DNA of 64,000 nt from contig NZ_JAICDG010000004.1 of NCBI RefSeq assembly GCF_022751215.1, positions 248,001 through 312,000 on the forward strand, written 5' to 3'. This DNA is from Actinomadura terrae (GTDB taxonomy: Bacteria; Actinomycetota; Actinomycetes; Streptosporangiales; Streptosporangiaceae). Shown one piece after another: positions 1 through 7,723 of this stretch. Under the pieces are notes generated by a model. That model was given only the letters and a program-made list of their open reading frames with translations, did not search any database and was not told the DNA's origin. Both the position numbers and the translations under genes were made by a program. Position 1 is the first letter of the stretch, and each line of letters starts with the position of its first letter.

Positions 1-137
1 GAAAGCCCGCCTGCGCGGCTGAGGAGCCGCTTGAGAACCGGTGGAGCCTCCCGGGCGCCCTGCATGGCACTCAGGGCCTTACGGACGCCTACGCGGCCGT
101 CAGCAACGGCCTGACAGCGCGCGACATGATGACGTGA
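1..137 (+). CDS. C-terminal end of an unidentified protein (5' end outside window)
   Basis: A frame is open from base 3 to the TGA at 135-137. It encodes about 44 residues ending in GLTARDMMT. Most third codon positions are G or C, as in the real genes of this window, and the frame runs in from the left edge, so this is probably the tail of a gene that starts outside. It converges on the RDD gene that ends at 177. No domain can be recognised in so short a piece, and a chance open frame cannot be excluded. Confidence 0.4.
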   Translation, partial: KPACAAEEPLENRWSLPGALHGTQGLTDAYAAVSNGLTARDMMT

Positions 138-176
138 AGTACCCGACCGAAAGGGCGTCCGCGCCCCGGAGACCGT

Positions 177-854
177 CTACTCGGGAGTGGACGTGCGGGG
201 GCGTTTGCGAACCTGGGTGTCCAGGAGCCGGTCGTGGCCCGCCTGGCGGCCGTTGCCCTCGAAGAGCAGCCCCGCGTTCACCACCCAGAAGACTCCGGCG
301 AGCAGGCCGAGCACCGGCACCGGCCGGACGGCGACGGGCAGCGCGTACAACGCCGCGCGGGCCAGGGAGCGCAGGACCCCCAACCGGGCGGGACGCGGCC
401 CGGTGGCGGGGACGACCTCGATGCCGGCGAAGCGCTTGCCCAGCGTCCGGCCCCAGACGGCCAGCTGGACGGCGTCGTAGACGAGCAGGCAGCCCGCGAC
501 GGCGGGCGGCGCCACCACGTCCACCCGGCTCCCGGAGACCAGCTCGCGGACGACGATGATGACGGGCAGGCCGACGATGAGCGTGTCGACGATGCGGGCG
601 AGCAGCCGCTGTCCGGGCTCCGCGAGCCCCTCCGCTCCGGCGGCCCCTTCAGCGAACTCGGCGGGCTCGGCGGCCTCACCGGACCGGTCCGGCTCCATGG
701 GCCCTCCGGCGGGCTCCTCGGCGCTCCCAGCGGCCCTATCCGGCTCGGCCGGCTCGGCGGGCGCATCAGGCTCGGCGAGCCCGGTCGTCTCCGCGGGATC
801 GGTGGGGTCGCTGGGGTCGGCGAGCGGTTCGTCCGGATGGCGCGATGCCGTCAT
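177..854 (-). CDS. RDD family membrane protein
   Basis: This 225-residue protein has an acidic, low-complexity first 85 residues rich in Ala, Glu, Pro and Asp, followed by an RDD domain. The domain opens with RLLARIVDTLIV and closes with HDRLLDTQV, the usual start and end signatures of the family, and holds about three membrane spans including the WGRTLGKR loop. RDD proteins are small integral membrane proteins of mostly unknown function, with some implicated in ion transport. It lies 7 bp after a second RDD gene in the same orientation, and the two probably form one operon with the GNAT gene upstream. Confidence 0.85.
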   Translation of the reverse strand: MTASRHPDEPLADPSDPTDPAETTGLAEPDAPAEPAEPDRAAGSAEEPAGGPMEPDRSGEAAEPAEFAEGAAGAEGLAEPGQRLLARIVDTLIVGLPVIIVVRELVSGSRVDVVAPPAVAGCLLVYDAVQLAVWGRTLGKRFAGIEVVPATGPRPARLGVLRSLARAALYALPVAVRPVPVLGLLAGVFWVVNAGLLFEGNGRQAGHDRLLDTQVRKRPRTSTPE

Positions 855-861
855 CGAGACA

Positions 862-1704
862 CTACTCCGCGTAGTCGTAGTCGTCCACTCGCTCGTCGAT
901 GACGATCGTCCCCGCGAAACGGTCGTGCAGGGCCTGGTGCAGCGGTTGGTCCCAGATCGCCCACAGGTGGGCCATCAGCGCACCCGCCCAGACGAGGAGC
1001 ATGCCGTAGGCAGCGTAGTTCCAGACCATCACCGCGAGCACGAGGAAGAAGAACACGCCCAGCTGGTAGGCGACGTGAGTGATGGCGGCGCGCCACACCG
1101 CCTGCGTGGTCGTGATGGCGTTTCCAGCGGGACGCACCTGGACGACGCCCAGCCCGAGTACGCGCTTGCCCAGCGTCCTCCCCCAGACGGACAACTGGAC
1201 GGCCTCGTAGATGAACGGCAGAACCGACAGAACGCAGAACAGGGTGAAGATGATGGGCCAGTTCCAGATGCCGCCGTCGTCCTCCGCCTTGCTTCCTGGC
1301 TTGCCCAGGCCGAATGCGCCCACCGTGATCGGAAGGACGAGCGCGAAACCGAAGACCGCGACGAGCGCGTTGTCGAGCACGCGCGCACCGGCGCGCCGGT
1401 GGATGGGCGCCAGGGGCAGATCGGCGGCGTTCCCTTCATAGTGATCGCCGCCCGCGTGGTGGCCATAGCCCGACTCATAGGCCGGTTCATAGGTACGCGG
1501 CTGCTCATAGGACGGCGCCTCATGGGACGGCTGCCATTGTTGCTGCTGCGGCGGGGACTGCGGTTGCTGCTGCGGCGACTGCCGGGGCGGGGGTTGTTGA
1601 GGTTGCTGCCACTGCGGCTGGCCCTGGTAGGGGGGCGGGGGTCCGTACGAGCCCTGCCCCTGCTGCGGGTGGTACGGCCGCCCGCGGTCGGGGGTGTTAC
1701 TCAT
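862..1704 (-). CDS. RDD family membrane protein with Pro/Gln-rich N-terminus
   Basis: This 280-residue protein has about 95 N-terminal residues dominated by Pro, Gln, Tyr and Gly, including runs such as QPQWQQPQQPPPRQ, then an RDD domain. The domain runs from RAGARVLDNALVAVFGFALV through the loop WGRTLGKRVLGL to HDRFAGTIVIDE, with three to four hydrophobic spans. The proline/glutamine tail should be cytoplasmic and is typical of actinobacterial RDD and cell-envelope proteins. It starts 5 bp after the GNAT gene and ends 7 bp before the other RDD gene, which indicates co-transcription. Specific function is unknown. Confidence 0.88.
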   Translation of the reverse strand: MSNTPDRGRPYHPQQGQGSYGPPPPYQGQPQWQQPQQPPPRQSPQQQPQSPPQQQQWQPSHEAPSYEQPRTYEPAYESGYGHHAGGDHYEGNAADLPLAPIHRRAGARVLDNALVAVFGFALVLPITVGAFGLGKPGSKAEDDGGIWNWPIIFTLFCVLSVLPFIYEAVQLSVWGRTLGKRVLGLGVVQVRPAGNAITTTQAVWRAAITHVAYQLGVFFFLVLAVMVWNYAAYGMLLVWAGALMAHLWAIWDQPLHQALHDRFAGTIVIDERVDDYDYAE

Positions 1705-1709
1705 TGCGG

Positions 1710-2219
1710 TCAGTCCTCCAGGCGAAGCAGCATTCGGGTGTTGCCCAACGTATTCGGCTTGACCCGGTCGAGGTCGAGGAACTCTGCCACGCCCTCGTCG
1801 TAAGAGCGGAGAAGTTCCTCATACACCTCCGGCGCCACCGGGGTCCCGAGGATCTGCTCGAAGCCGTGGCGGACGAAGAACTCCACTTCAAAGGTAAGGC
1901 AGAACACCCTCCGCACGCCGAGTTCCCGGGCCGTTTCCAGGAGCCGGTCGACGATCCGGTGCCCGATGCCCCGGCCGGTCAGCCCCGTGTCCACCGCGAC
2001 GGAGCGGACCTCGGCCAGGTCCTCCCACATCACGTGCAGCGCCCCGCAGCCGATGACCCGCCCGTCGCCGTCCTGCGCGACCCAGAACTCCTGGACGTCC
2101 TCGTACAGCTTCACCGTGGACTTTTCGAGCAGGCGTCGCCCCGATGCCGCGTACAGGTGGACCAGCCTGCGGATCTCCTGAACGTCGGCGGTACGGGCAC
2201 GCCTGATCTCGACTTCCAC
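1710..2219 (-). CDS. GNAT amino-acid N-acetyltransferase (ArgA-like)
   Basis: This 169-residue single-domain GNAT enzyme closely resembles the short actinobacterial N-acetylglutamate synthases (M. tuberculosis Rv2747 type). Landmarks are the N-terminal IRRARTADVQEIRRLV, the central VRSVAVDTGLTGRGIGHRIV that forms the acetyl-CoA pyrophosphate loop (motif A, R/Q-x-x-G-x-G/A), and VFCLTFEVEFFVRHGF. In that family it acetylates the amino group of glutamate or glutamine for arginine synthesis. The start is GTG with no evident Shine-Dalgarno sequence, while a GATAAT hexamer lies about 10 bp upstream, so the mRNA may be leaderless. It heads the two RDD genes. Substrate is inferred from family resemblance only. 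Confidence 0.85.
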   Translation of the reverse strand: MEVEIRRARTADVQEIRRLVHLYAASGRRLLEKSTVKLYEDVQEFWVAQDGDGRVIGCGALHVMWEDLAEVRSVAVDTGLTGRGIGHRIVDRLLETARELGVRRVFCLTFEVEFFVRHGFEQILGTPVAPEVYEELLRSYDEGVAEFLDLDRVKPNTLGNTRMLLRLED

Positions 2220-2489
2220 AAACAGGCGAGATTATCGAACGGCGGTCAGCGCGCAGGACACCGCCCTCCCCCGTCCGAGATGATGGACGGCGAGGCCGCC
2301 GACGTCCGCGCTCTATAACTAGCCAACAAGAACTAGTCCGCGCACGGAAAGTGAGTCAAAGCACACTATCCGCAGCGCGAGCGGCCACCGAACTGTCATG
2401 GCGACCTGCGAATTCGCATGTTCTGGTTGGCATCCAATGCCGGGTCCGTTAGTGTCCTGCGCTGACGTCGGCCAACCGCATGACGGAGG

Positions 2490-2676
2490 CCGAACCGCCG
2501 AGTCCCCGGGGCGCAACCAGTGTCCCGAGGAGCCGGGGACCCCACTCCCGGCCGCCCGGGACAGCGTCCAGAGGTGCGGCCGGTAGGGGTGAATCCGTAT
2601 TCACGCGCGGACCGATCCGCGCATGCCTGCGGACGGGCTACTCCGGCCCGAACCCGTCAGCTAACTCGGTAGGCGG
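2490..2676 (+). promoter_or_regulatory. c-di-AMP riboswitch (ydaO/yuaA type)
   Basis: The leader before the NlpC/P60 gene carries the conserved blocks of the ydaO class in order: GAACCGCC near 2492, GGGGACCCC near 2533, GGGGTGAATCC near 2587, and GAACCCGTCAGCTAAC at 2650-2665 followed by GGTAGGC. These are the near-invariant parts of the class, which binds c-di-AMP and in actinobacteria usually controls NlpC/P60 and resuscitation-promoting-factor genes. The Shine-Dalgarno sequence GGAGAGGAG follows directly, so it could be masked by the ligand-bound fold or by a terminator formed downstream. Assignment rests on sequence blocks, not a computed fold. Confidence 0.9.
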
Positions 2677-2694
2677 ACGAGGAGAGGAGAATCG

Positions 2695-3783
2695 GTGGAG
2701 CCGTCTCGGCCCGCACCCATTTCACGCTCTGTACGCCCACGGAAGACAAGCCCGGAGAAGGGGCGTCCGGCCCGGTTTCCTGTGGAGGGGCGGCCTCCCA
2801 CACCCCCCGGAAAGGCCCGTTTCCGGGGACGCGCGCTCGCCGTCGCCGGCGCGCTCGCCGTTGTTTCCGTCACCCCCCACGTCATGGCCCCGCAGACCGT
2901 CGCGACCGCCCACGCCGACCCGGGGCCCTCGACCAAGGAGCTGCGGGCCCAGGCGCTCAAGCTCGCCGACCAGCTCGAGCAGATGACCGAGCAGTACAAC
3001 GGGCTCAAGGTCAAGCTCCAGCAGGCACAGCGGGCCGCGAAGGTCGCCACCGAGAACGCCAAGCGCCAGGAAGAGTCGCTCAAGGGCATTCGCGACAAGG
3101 TCGGCGCGCTGGCCGCCACCAGCTACATGCAGGGCGGTTCGGACCCCACGGTCTCGTTCGTCGCCTCCCAGGACCCGCAGGCCGTCCTCGACCAGGCCGC
3201 CACGCTCAACTACTTCGCCACCCAGGACAGCACGAAGGTCCTGGGTCTCATGCAGGCCATGCAGGGCGCCCAGCGCGCGCGCAAGTCGGCCGAGGCCCGC
3301 GCCCAGCAGGTGGCGCAGCTGCGGAACCAGCTCGACTCCCAGCGCAAGAAGGTCTCGCAGAGCTACGAGAAGATCCGCGGCAAGCTGGTCAAGGAGGACC
3401 CCACCCAGCTCACCAAGCTCCCCACCGTCGGCACGGGCAAGGCCGCGCAGGCGCTGCGGATCGCGATGTCCAAGATCGGACGTCCGTACGTGTGGGGCGC
3501 GTCGGGGCCGACCACGTTCGACTGCTCCGGCCTGACGATGTGGGCCTACAAGCAGGTCGGCATCAACCTGCCGCACTACACCGGCAGCCAGTGGAACGCG
3601 GGCACGCACGTCTCCGAGAGCGACCTCCAGCCGGGCGACCTCGTGTTCTTCTACTCCGACCTGCACCACGTCGGGATGTACATCGGGGGCGGCAAGATGC
3701 TGCACGCCCCGCACACCGGTGACGTCGTGAAGATCGCGCCAATGGGAGGCCGTCCCTTCGCGGGCGGGGTCCGGGTCGCCTGA
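2695..3783 (+). CDS. Secreted NlpC/P60 (C40) cell-wall hydrolase
   Basis: This 362-residue protein has a basic N-terminus of about 40 residues, a hydrophobic export segment (ALAVAGALAVVSVTPHVM) ending near AHA, a long coiled coil (about 85-230) and a C-terminal NlpC/P60 domain. The domain shows the catalytic Cys in FDCSGLT, the His in LHHVGMYIG and a third polar residue in HAPHTG, after the signature GRPYVWGASGP. The family cleaves peptidoglycan stem peptides, usually D-Glu to diaminopimelate. The GTG start at 2695 follows a strong GGAGAGGAG. The c-di-AMP riboswitch just upstream indicates regulation by that second messenger, linking wall hydrolysis to osmotic or wall stress. Confidence 0.92.
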   Translation: MEPSRPAPISRSVRPRKTSPEKGRPARFPVEGRPPTPPGKARFRGRALAVAGALAVVSVTPHVMAPQTVATAHADPGPSTKELRAQALKLADQLEQMTEQYNGLKVKLQQAQRAAKVATENAKRQEESLKGIRDKVGALAATSYMQGGSDPTVSFVASQDPQAVLDQAATLNYFATQDSTKVLGLMQAMQGAQRARKSAEARAQQVAQLRNQLDSQRKKVSQSYEKIRGKLVKEDPTQLTKLPTVGTGKAAQALRIAMSKIGRPYVWGASGPTTFDCSGLTMWAYKQVGINLPHYTGSQWNAGTHVSESDLQPGDLVFFYSDLHHVGMYIGGGKMLHAPHTGDVVKIAPMGGRPFAGGVRVA

Positions 3784-4113
3784 ACCGGGGCACGCCGACG
3801 AGCCGAGGTGACGAGCCGACGAGCCGAGGTGACATGACATCCACCAGCCGGACCGGAGACGGCACGCGTGATTCGTCCAGCGGTGGTGCGCGGTGTTGTT
3901 CCGCGAGCGGCGGACGTGGGCGCGGTCAGAGCCCGTGCCGCCGTAGCGGTGATGCCACGAACAACGTCCGCGGCGACGCCTGCTGCCAGGGACCTACCTG
4001 TCAGGCCGGCGGCGCCGCCGCTGCGGGGTCGGACGGAGTTCGCGAGAGTTGGCCGCCTGTCTTCTCCTTGGTGACGCCCGCCGTCCCCTGACGGGCGTCG
4101 TCTGTGCACTCCG
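3784..4113. other. Intergenic region with a 19-bp duplication and a terminator
   Basis: No gene is supported in this 330-bp gap. Directly after the NlpC/P60 stop, a 19-bp sequence starting GCCGACGAGCC occurs twice, at 3794-3812 and 3815-3833, separated by two bases. Short open frames here lack ribosome binding sites and family resemblance. The gap ends with the hairpin at 4073-4099. Confidence 0.6.
4073..4099. terminator. Hairpin between convergent genes
   Basis: GACGCCCG at 4073-4080 pairs perfectly with CGGGCGTC at 4092-4099 across an 11-base loop. It sits between the NlpC/P60 gene and the convergent small LuxR-type gene and could stop both transcripts. There is no strong T-run, as is common in high-GC actinobacteria. 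Confidence 0.6.
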
Positions 4114-4344
4114 CTAGATGAGCTGCCTTCGGGCCGCCCACACAACGGCCTCGATAGGGGTGTTGACCTCCAGCCGGTCGCAGATGGTCCGCAGCCGCCG
4201 GCGTAGGGTCCGTGCGCTCAGTTCCAGCTTGCGTGCCGCCACATCGGCGGTGACACCGCTGGCGATCTGGGCGAGCAGCCGAATCTCCTCATCGCTCAGC
4301 CGCAGATCGTCGATGCCACGTCGCAGCAGTGTGGCCTGTTCCAC
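4114..4344 (-). CDS. Small orphan LuxR-type helix-turn-helix protein
   Basis: This 76-residue protein is almost entirely one LuxR/GerE-type DNA-binding domain. It runs from LRLSDEEIRLLAQIASGVT through AARKLELSARTLRRRLRTI to EAVVWAARRQLI, the usual four-helix pattern. No receiver or ligand-binding domain is attached. The GTG start is preceded by GGGAGGAC at good spacing. Stand-alone HTH proteins of this type occur in actinobacteria as developmental or antibiotic regulators, or as accessory partners of response regulators. No target can be named from the sequence. Confidence 0.8.
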   Translation of the reverse strand: MEQATLLRRGIDDLRLSDEEIRLLAQIASGVTADVAARKLELSARTLRRRLRTICDRLEVNTPIEAVVWAARRQLI

Positions 4345-4904
4345 TCCGTCCTCCCTCGTCCGTGGTTGATGACCGCGGGGATGCAGCCGTCCGCTGCACA
4401 GGCACGGGTTGGCCTCGATCTGTACGCGTTGGGTTGCCGGGTCCGGAGCCTTCCGGACTTAGATCATCGGGTTCCTTTGCTGTCTCGCGCGCTTGGCCGG
4501 AGGTGGCCGATGGGCCGATTGCTGGGTCGAGCGGGGGAACTCCGGGTGACGATTCACTCGTTGGCCTACCGGACGACGACACGCTCCCAGGTCCGGGCCG
4601 GCCCACGACGGCGTGGGGAGGCCCCTTCGGAACGGGGTTTGTCTCGCCTGGGACGGGTCGCGATCGCCAGCCATCGAAACCGTCCCTTCCGGTTGGACTC
4701 ACGAAATCTCCGCGCGGACGAAGATCGTGAATCGTTTCAAGCTACGCTCGTGCCGGAACGCTAGGCGGCCGGATCCGGCCCGTCAAGCGCTGGTTAAATG
4801 CAATCTGTGCTCGTATGGTTGCCTTGCGTGACCGACTGTCCGGGGGCTAGATATGCAAAACTCCACTACCTGCGAAAACAGATCCAGGGCGGACGAGGAG
4901 CGAG
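4345..4904. other. 560-bp intergenic region upstream of the LacI gene
   Basis: This region separates the divergent LuxR-type and LacI-family genes. Apart from the LacI-like operator at 4728-4739 I see no gene, RNA or long repeat. Open frames in it have no ribosome binding sites or recognisable domains. Confidence 0.5.
4728..4739 (+). promoter_or_regulatory. Candidate LacI-family operator
   Basis: TGAATCGTTTCA is a near-perfect palindrome with the central CG typical of LacI/GalR-family operators (half-site TGAA). It lies about 165 bp upstream of the LacI-family gene and probably serves autoregulation. This is a match by eye to the general family pattern. Confidence 0.4.
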
Positions 4905-5927
4905 TTGCCACAGACCAGTATTCGTGAGGTCGCGAGGCGAGCCGGCGTCTCAGTTGGGACCGTTTCGAATGTCCTAAACCGGCCAGACCTCGTGGCCGAA
5001 GCTACCCGTGACCGTGTCCGCGCGGCGATCGAGGAGCTCGGATTCGTCCGCAACGAGTCCGCCAGACGCCTCCGCCAGCGCCCCGACCGCACCGCGGGAG
5101 AGTTCGGCGACGAGCGCCGGCGGGCCTTCGGCGTCGTCGTCGAGGACCTCACCAACCCGTACGCGACCGACGTCGTCCGCGGCGCCGAGCAAGCGCTCAA
5201 CGCCTCGGGCCACGACGCCCTCTGGCTGTCGAGCGACCACTCCTCGGCCAAGGAGCGGCGCTCGCTCGAACTGCTGGAGGACCAGCGCGCCGCCGGAGTG
5301 ATGATCATCCCGGTCGGGCTGGAGTCCGGCGACATCGCCCGGCTCCGCGCGGCGGGCCTCAGCGTCGTGCTGATCGACCGCGACGGGCCCGACGCGTGCT
5401 CGGCGCAGGTCGACCATGTCGCGGGCGGCGAGATCGCCGCCGCGCACCTGCTCGGCATCGGATGCGAGCGGGTCGCGTTCGTGACCGGCTCGCCCGAGCC
5501 GCGCCCCTGTGTCGAGCGCCGGGACGGCGCCGCCCGGACGCTCGTCGAGGCCGGTTTCGGTAAGCCCAAGACCCTTGTTCAGGACGCGTTGAGCCCGGCC
5601 GAGGGACAGGCCGCCGCGCAGCGGATCATGGCGATGACGCCACCGCCCGACGGCGTGTTCTGCGCGAACGACCTGCTGGCCATCGGCGTGATCAACGAAC
5701 TGACCCGGCTCGGCGTCAGCGTCCCGCATGACATCGCGGTCATCGGCTACGACGACATCGAACTCGCCGCGAGCGCCGCCGTGCCGCTGACGACCGTCCG
5801 GCAGCCCCGGCGCGAGCTGGGCGAGGAGGCCGCCGAACTCGCGATGGCCGAGATCAGGGAGGGTAAGTCCCACCAGCACCGGCAGGTGGTGCTCACCCCC
5901 GAGCTGGTCGTCCGCGAGTCCGCCTGA
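4905..5927 (+). CDS. LacI/GalR-family transcriptional regulator
   Basis: This 340-residue repressor has an N-terminal LacI HTH (TSIREVARRAGVSVGTVSNVLNRPDLV, residues 3-29, with hinge helix near residues 50-60) and a periplasmic-binding-protein-like effector domain (AFGVVVEDLTNPYATDVVRG onward). The C-terminal signature VIGYDDIELAASAAVPLTTVRQP is typical of sugar-responsive members. The TTG start is preceded by GAGGAG, seven or so bases upstream. No sugar transporter or catabolic gene is next to it, so the effector cannot be inferred. The divergent small LuxR gene and the following P450 do not form an obvious regulon. Confidence 0.9.
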   Translation: MPQTSIREVARRAGVSVGTVSNVLNRPDLVAEATRDRVRAAIEELGFVRNESARRLRQRPDRTAGEFGDERRRAFGVVVEDLTNPYATDVVRGAEQALNASGHDALWLSSDHSSAKERRSLELLEDQRAAGVMIIPVGLESGDIARLRAAGLSVVLIDRDGPDACSAQVDHVAGGEIAAAHLLGIGCERVAFVTGSPEPRPCVERRDGAARTLVEAGFGKPKTLVQDALSPAEGQAAAQRIMAMTPPPDGVFCANDLLAIGVINELTRLGVSVPHDIAVIGYDDIELAASAAVPLTTVRQPRRELGEEAAELAMAEIREGKSHQHRQVVLTPELVVRESA

Positions 5928-5963
5928 CCCCGTTCGGGGCCCGCGAAGCGTCTGTTTTAGCCG

Positions 5964-5988
5964 CCGATAGCCGAATTGGCCGTATCGG
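5964..5988 (+). promoter_or_regulatory. Inverted repeat upstream of the P450 gene
   Basis: CCGATA at 5964-5969 and TATCGG at 5983-5988 form perfect arms around a 13-base spacer in the 138-bp gap before the P450 gene. A TTGACA hexamer follows at 6031-6036, 29 bp before the chosen ATG. This could be an operator-promoter pair, but no clear -10 box is visible. Confidence 0.3.
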
Positions 5989-6065
5989 TTGGCTCGGCTG
6001 GACCGAGTTGTCCACAGAGCGTGGTCGCTGTTGACAGGATTTCGCCGGTCGTGGTGACTTGGGCC

Positions 6066-7664
6066 ATGGAGGAAGCGACGGAGCAGGCGGTCGAGGCCGC
6101 GGCGATCCTGGGGTTCGACCCGTCCGATCCGGCCTTCCGTGCCGACCCGTACCCGCACTACCGGGCACTGGCCGCCGGCGGACGGCTCCAGCGGACCGAA
6201 ATCGGTCTGTGGGTGACCACGTCCCACGAGCTGTGCGAGCGGATCTCACGCGATCCGCGCTTCGGGCACCAGCCGAAGAACGGCGGCCTGTGGCGCGACA
6301 TCGCCGCACGGCACCGCTCGTTCCTCACCCTGGACCCTCCCGACCACACGCGCCTGCGCGGCCTCGTGAGCAAGGCGTTCACCCCGCGCCTGGTCGAGCG
6401 CCTGCGCCCCCGCATCGAGGCGCTCGTCGACGAACTCCTGGACGCCGCCGTCAAGGAGGCGGCGGCCGGCAGAACCGCCTTAAACGAGGCCGCATTCCGC
6501 GAGACCACCCCAACCGGGCACGCGTTCGGCACAGCTACGCCCGGCCGGGCCAAGAACCGCGAGACCACCCCAGGCGGGGCCGCGTCCGTCGCGAGCACTT
6601 CTCGCGGCTGGGCCGCGAGCGGCGAGGCCGCGCTTGGCGGAACCGCATACAGCTCGGGCACGTCCGGCGCGGACGCGCGGAGCAGGGCTGAGACCGGCGA
6701 GGCCGCGCTTGGCGGAACCGCGTCCAGCGGGGCGGTGTCCGGCGTGGGCACGGGCAGTGAGGTCGCGTTCGGTGGAGCCGCGCATGGCGGGCACGCGTGC
6801 GGCGGGGCCGCGGCCGGCGAGATCGACCTGATCTCCGCGCTCGCCTATCCGCTGCCCGTGATCGTGATCAGTGAGATGCTCGGCGTTCCGCCCGGCGACC
6901 ACGCGCTGTTCAAGGGCTGGTCGGCCTGCTGCGCCCGCGGGCTCGACCCCGACTTCCTGCTCCCCAGCGAGGAGATCCGGCGCCGCGACGACGCCCGTGA
7001 GGAGTTCGGCGCCTACTTCCGCGAGCTGGCGGCGCGCCGCCGCGCCGAGCCGCGCGACGACCTGCTCAGCGCGCTCGTGCGCGTGTCCGACGGCGGCGAC
7101 GTCCTGTCCGAGGACGAGTTGATCGCCACCTGCGTGCTGCTGCTCATCGCGGGCCACGAGACGACCGTCAACCTCATCGGGAACGGCGCGCTGGCGCTGC
7201 TGCGCTCCCCCGAGCAGCTCGCCGCGTTCCGGGCGCGTCCGGGCGAGGTTCCCACGGCCGTCGAGGAGATCCTGCGCTACGACCCGCCCGTCCAGCTCAC
7301 CATGCGCGCCGCCCTCGACGACGTCGAGCTGGACGGCTCGCTCATCGAACGCGGCCGGCTCGTCATGCTGCTGACCGGCGCCGCCAACCGCGACCCGTCC
7401 GTCTTCCGCGACCCGGACCGCCTCGACCTGAGCCGCTACACCGGCCGCTCCCCCGGGCGGGGCCTCCCGGGCCGCGACGCCCCGCACCCCCTCTCGTTCG
7501 GCCACGGGATCCACTTCTGCCTGGGCGCGACCCTGGCACGCATGGAGGCCCAGATCGCGCTCCGCAAACTCTTCGAGCGCGACGTGGCCCTCACCGGCGC
7601 CCCCCTCGCCTACCGCGAGAACCTCGTCCTGCGCGGCCTGCGCGCCCTCCCCGTGACCCTCTGA
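6066..7664 (+). CDS. Cytochrome P450 with a large repeat-rich insertion
   Basis: From the ATG at 6066 this is a 532-residue class I bacterial P450; the frame is open further upstream but the family N-terminus begins here. It shows the I-helix AGHETT, the K-helix EEILR and the heme loop FGHGIHFCLG with Cys485. It is about 115 residues longer than usual. The extra stretch (about residues 137-251, bases 6478-6822) is rich in Ala, Gly, Thr, Ser and Glu and lies between LVDELLDAAVKEAA and GEIDLISALAYPLP. Inside it a 26-bp sequence repeats perfectly 75 bp apart (6621 and 6696), and another repeats 60 bp apart (6497 and 6557), both in frame. Removing the insert restores a normal ~417-residue P450. 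Substrate unknown. Confidence 0.9.
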   Translation: MEEATEQAVEAAAILGFDPSDPAFRADPYPHYRALAAGGRLQRTEIGLWVTTSHELCERISRDPRFGHQPKNGGLWRDIAARHRSFLTLDPPDHTRLRGLVSKAFTPRLVERLRPRIEALVDELLDAAVKEAAAGRTALNEAAFRETTPTGHAFGTATPGRAKNRETTPGGAASVASTSRGWAASGEAALGGTAYSSGTSGADARSRAETGEAALGGTASSGAVSGVGTGSEVAFGGAAHGGHACGGAAAGEIDLISALAYPLPVIVISEMLGVPPGDHALFKGWSACCARGLDPDFLLPSEEIRRRDDAREEFGAYFRELAARRRAEPRDDLLSALVRVSDGGDVLSEDELIATCVLLLIAGHETTVNLIGNGALALLRSPEQLAAFRARPGEVPTAVEEILRYDPPVQLTMRAALDDVELDGSLIERGRLVMLLTGAANRDPSVFRDPDRLDLSRYTGRSPGRGLPGRDAPHPLSFGHGIHFCLGATLARMEAQIALRKLFERDVALTGAPLAYRENLVLRGLRALPVTL

Positions 7665-7712
7665 CCCCACCCCGGCAGAGAGCCTCCCCAGATGCCGTTG
7701 GTGGGGGGTGGG
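7665..7712. terminator. Possible terminator between convergent P450 and lysS
   Basis: CCCACCCC at 7666-7673 can pair with GGGGTGGG at 7705-7712 across about 31 bases. It lies between the stop of the P450 gene and the convergent lysS stop. The long loop makes the call tentative. Confidence 0.35.
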
Positions 7713-7723
7713 ACGGCACCGGA

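Noticed and set aside
6478..6822. Intein or inserted domain in the P450
   Set aside because: No intein block motifs or splice-junction Cys/Ser-His-Asn pattern; the sequence is low-complexity repeats.
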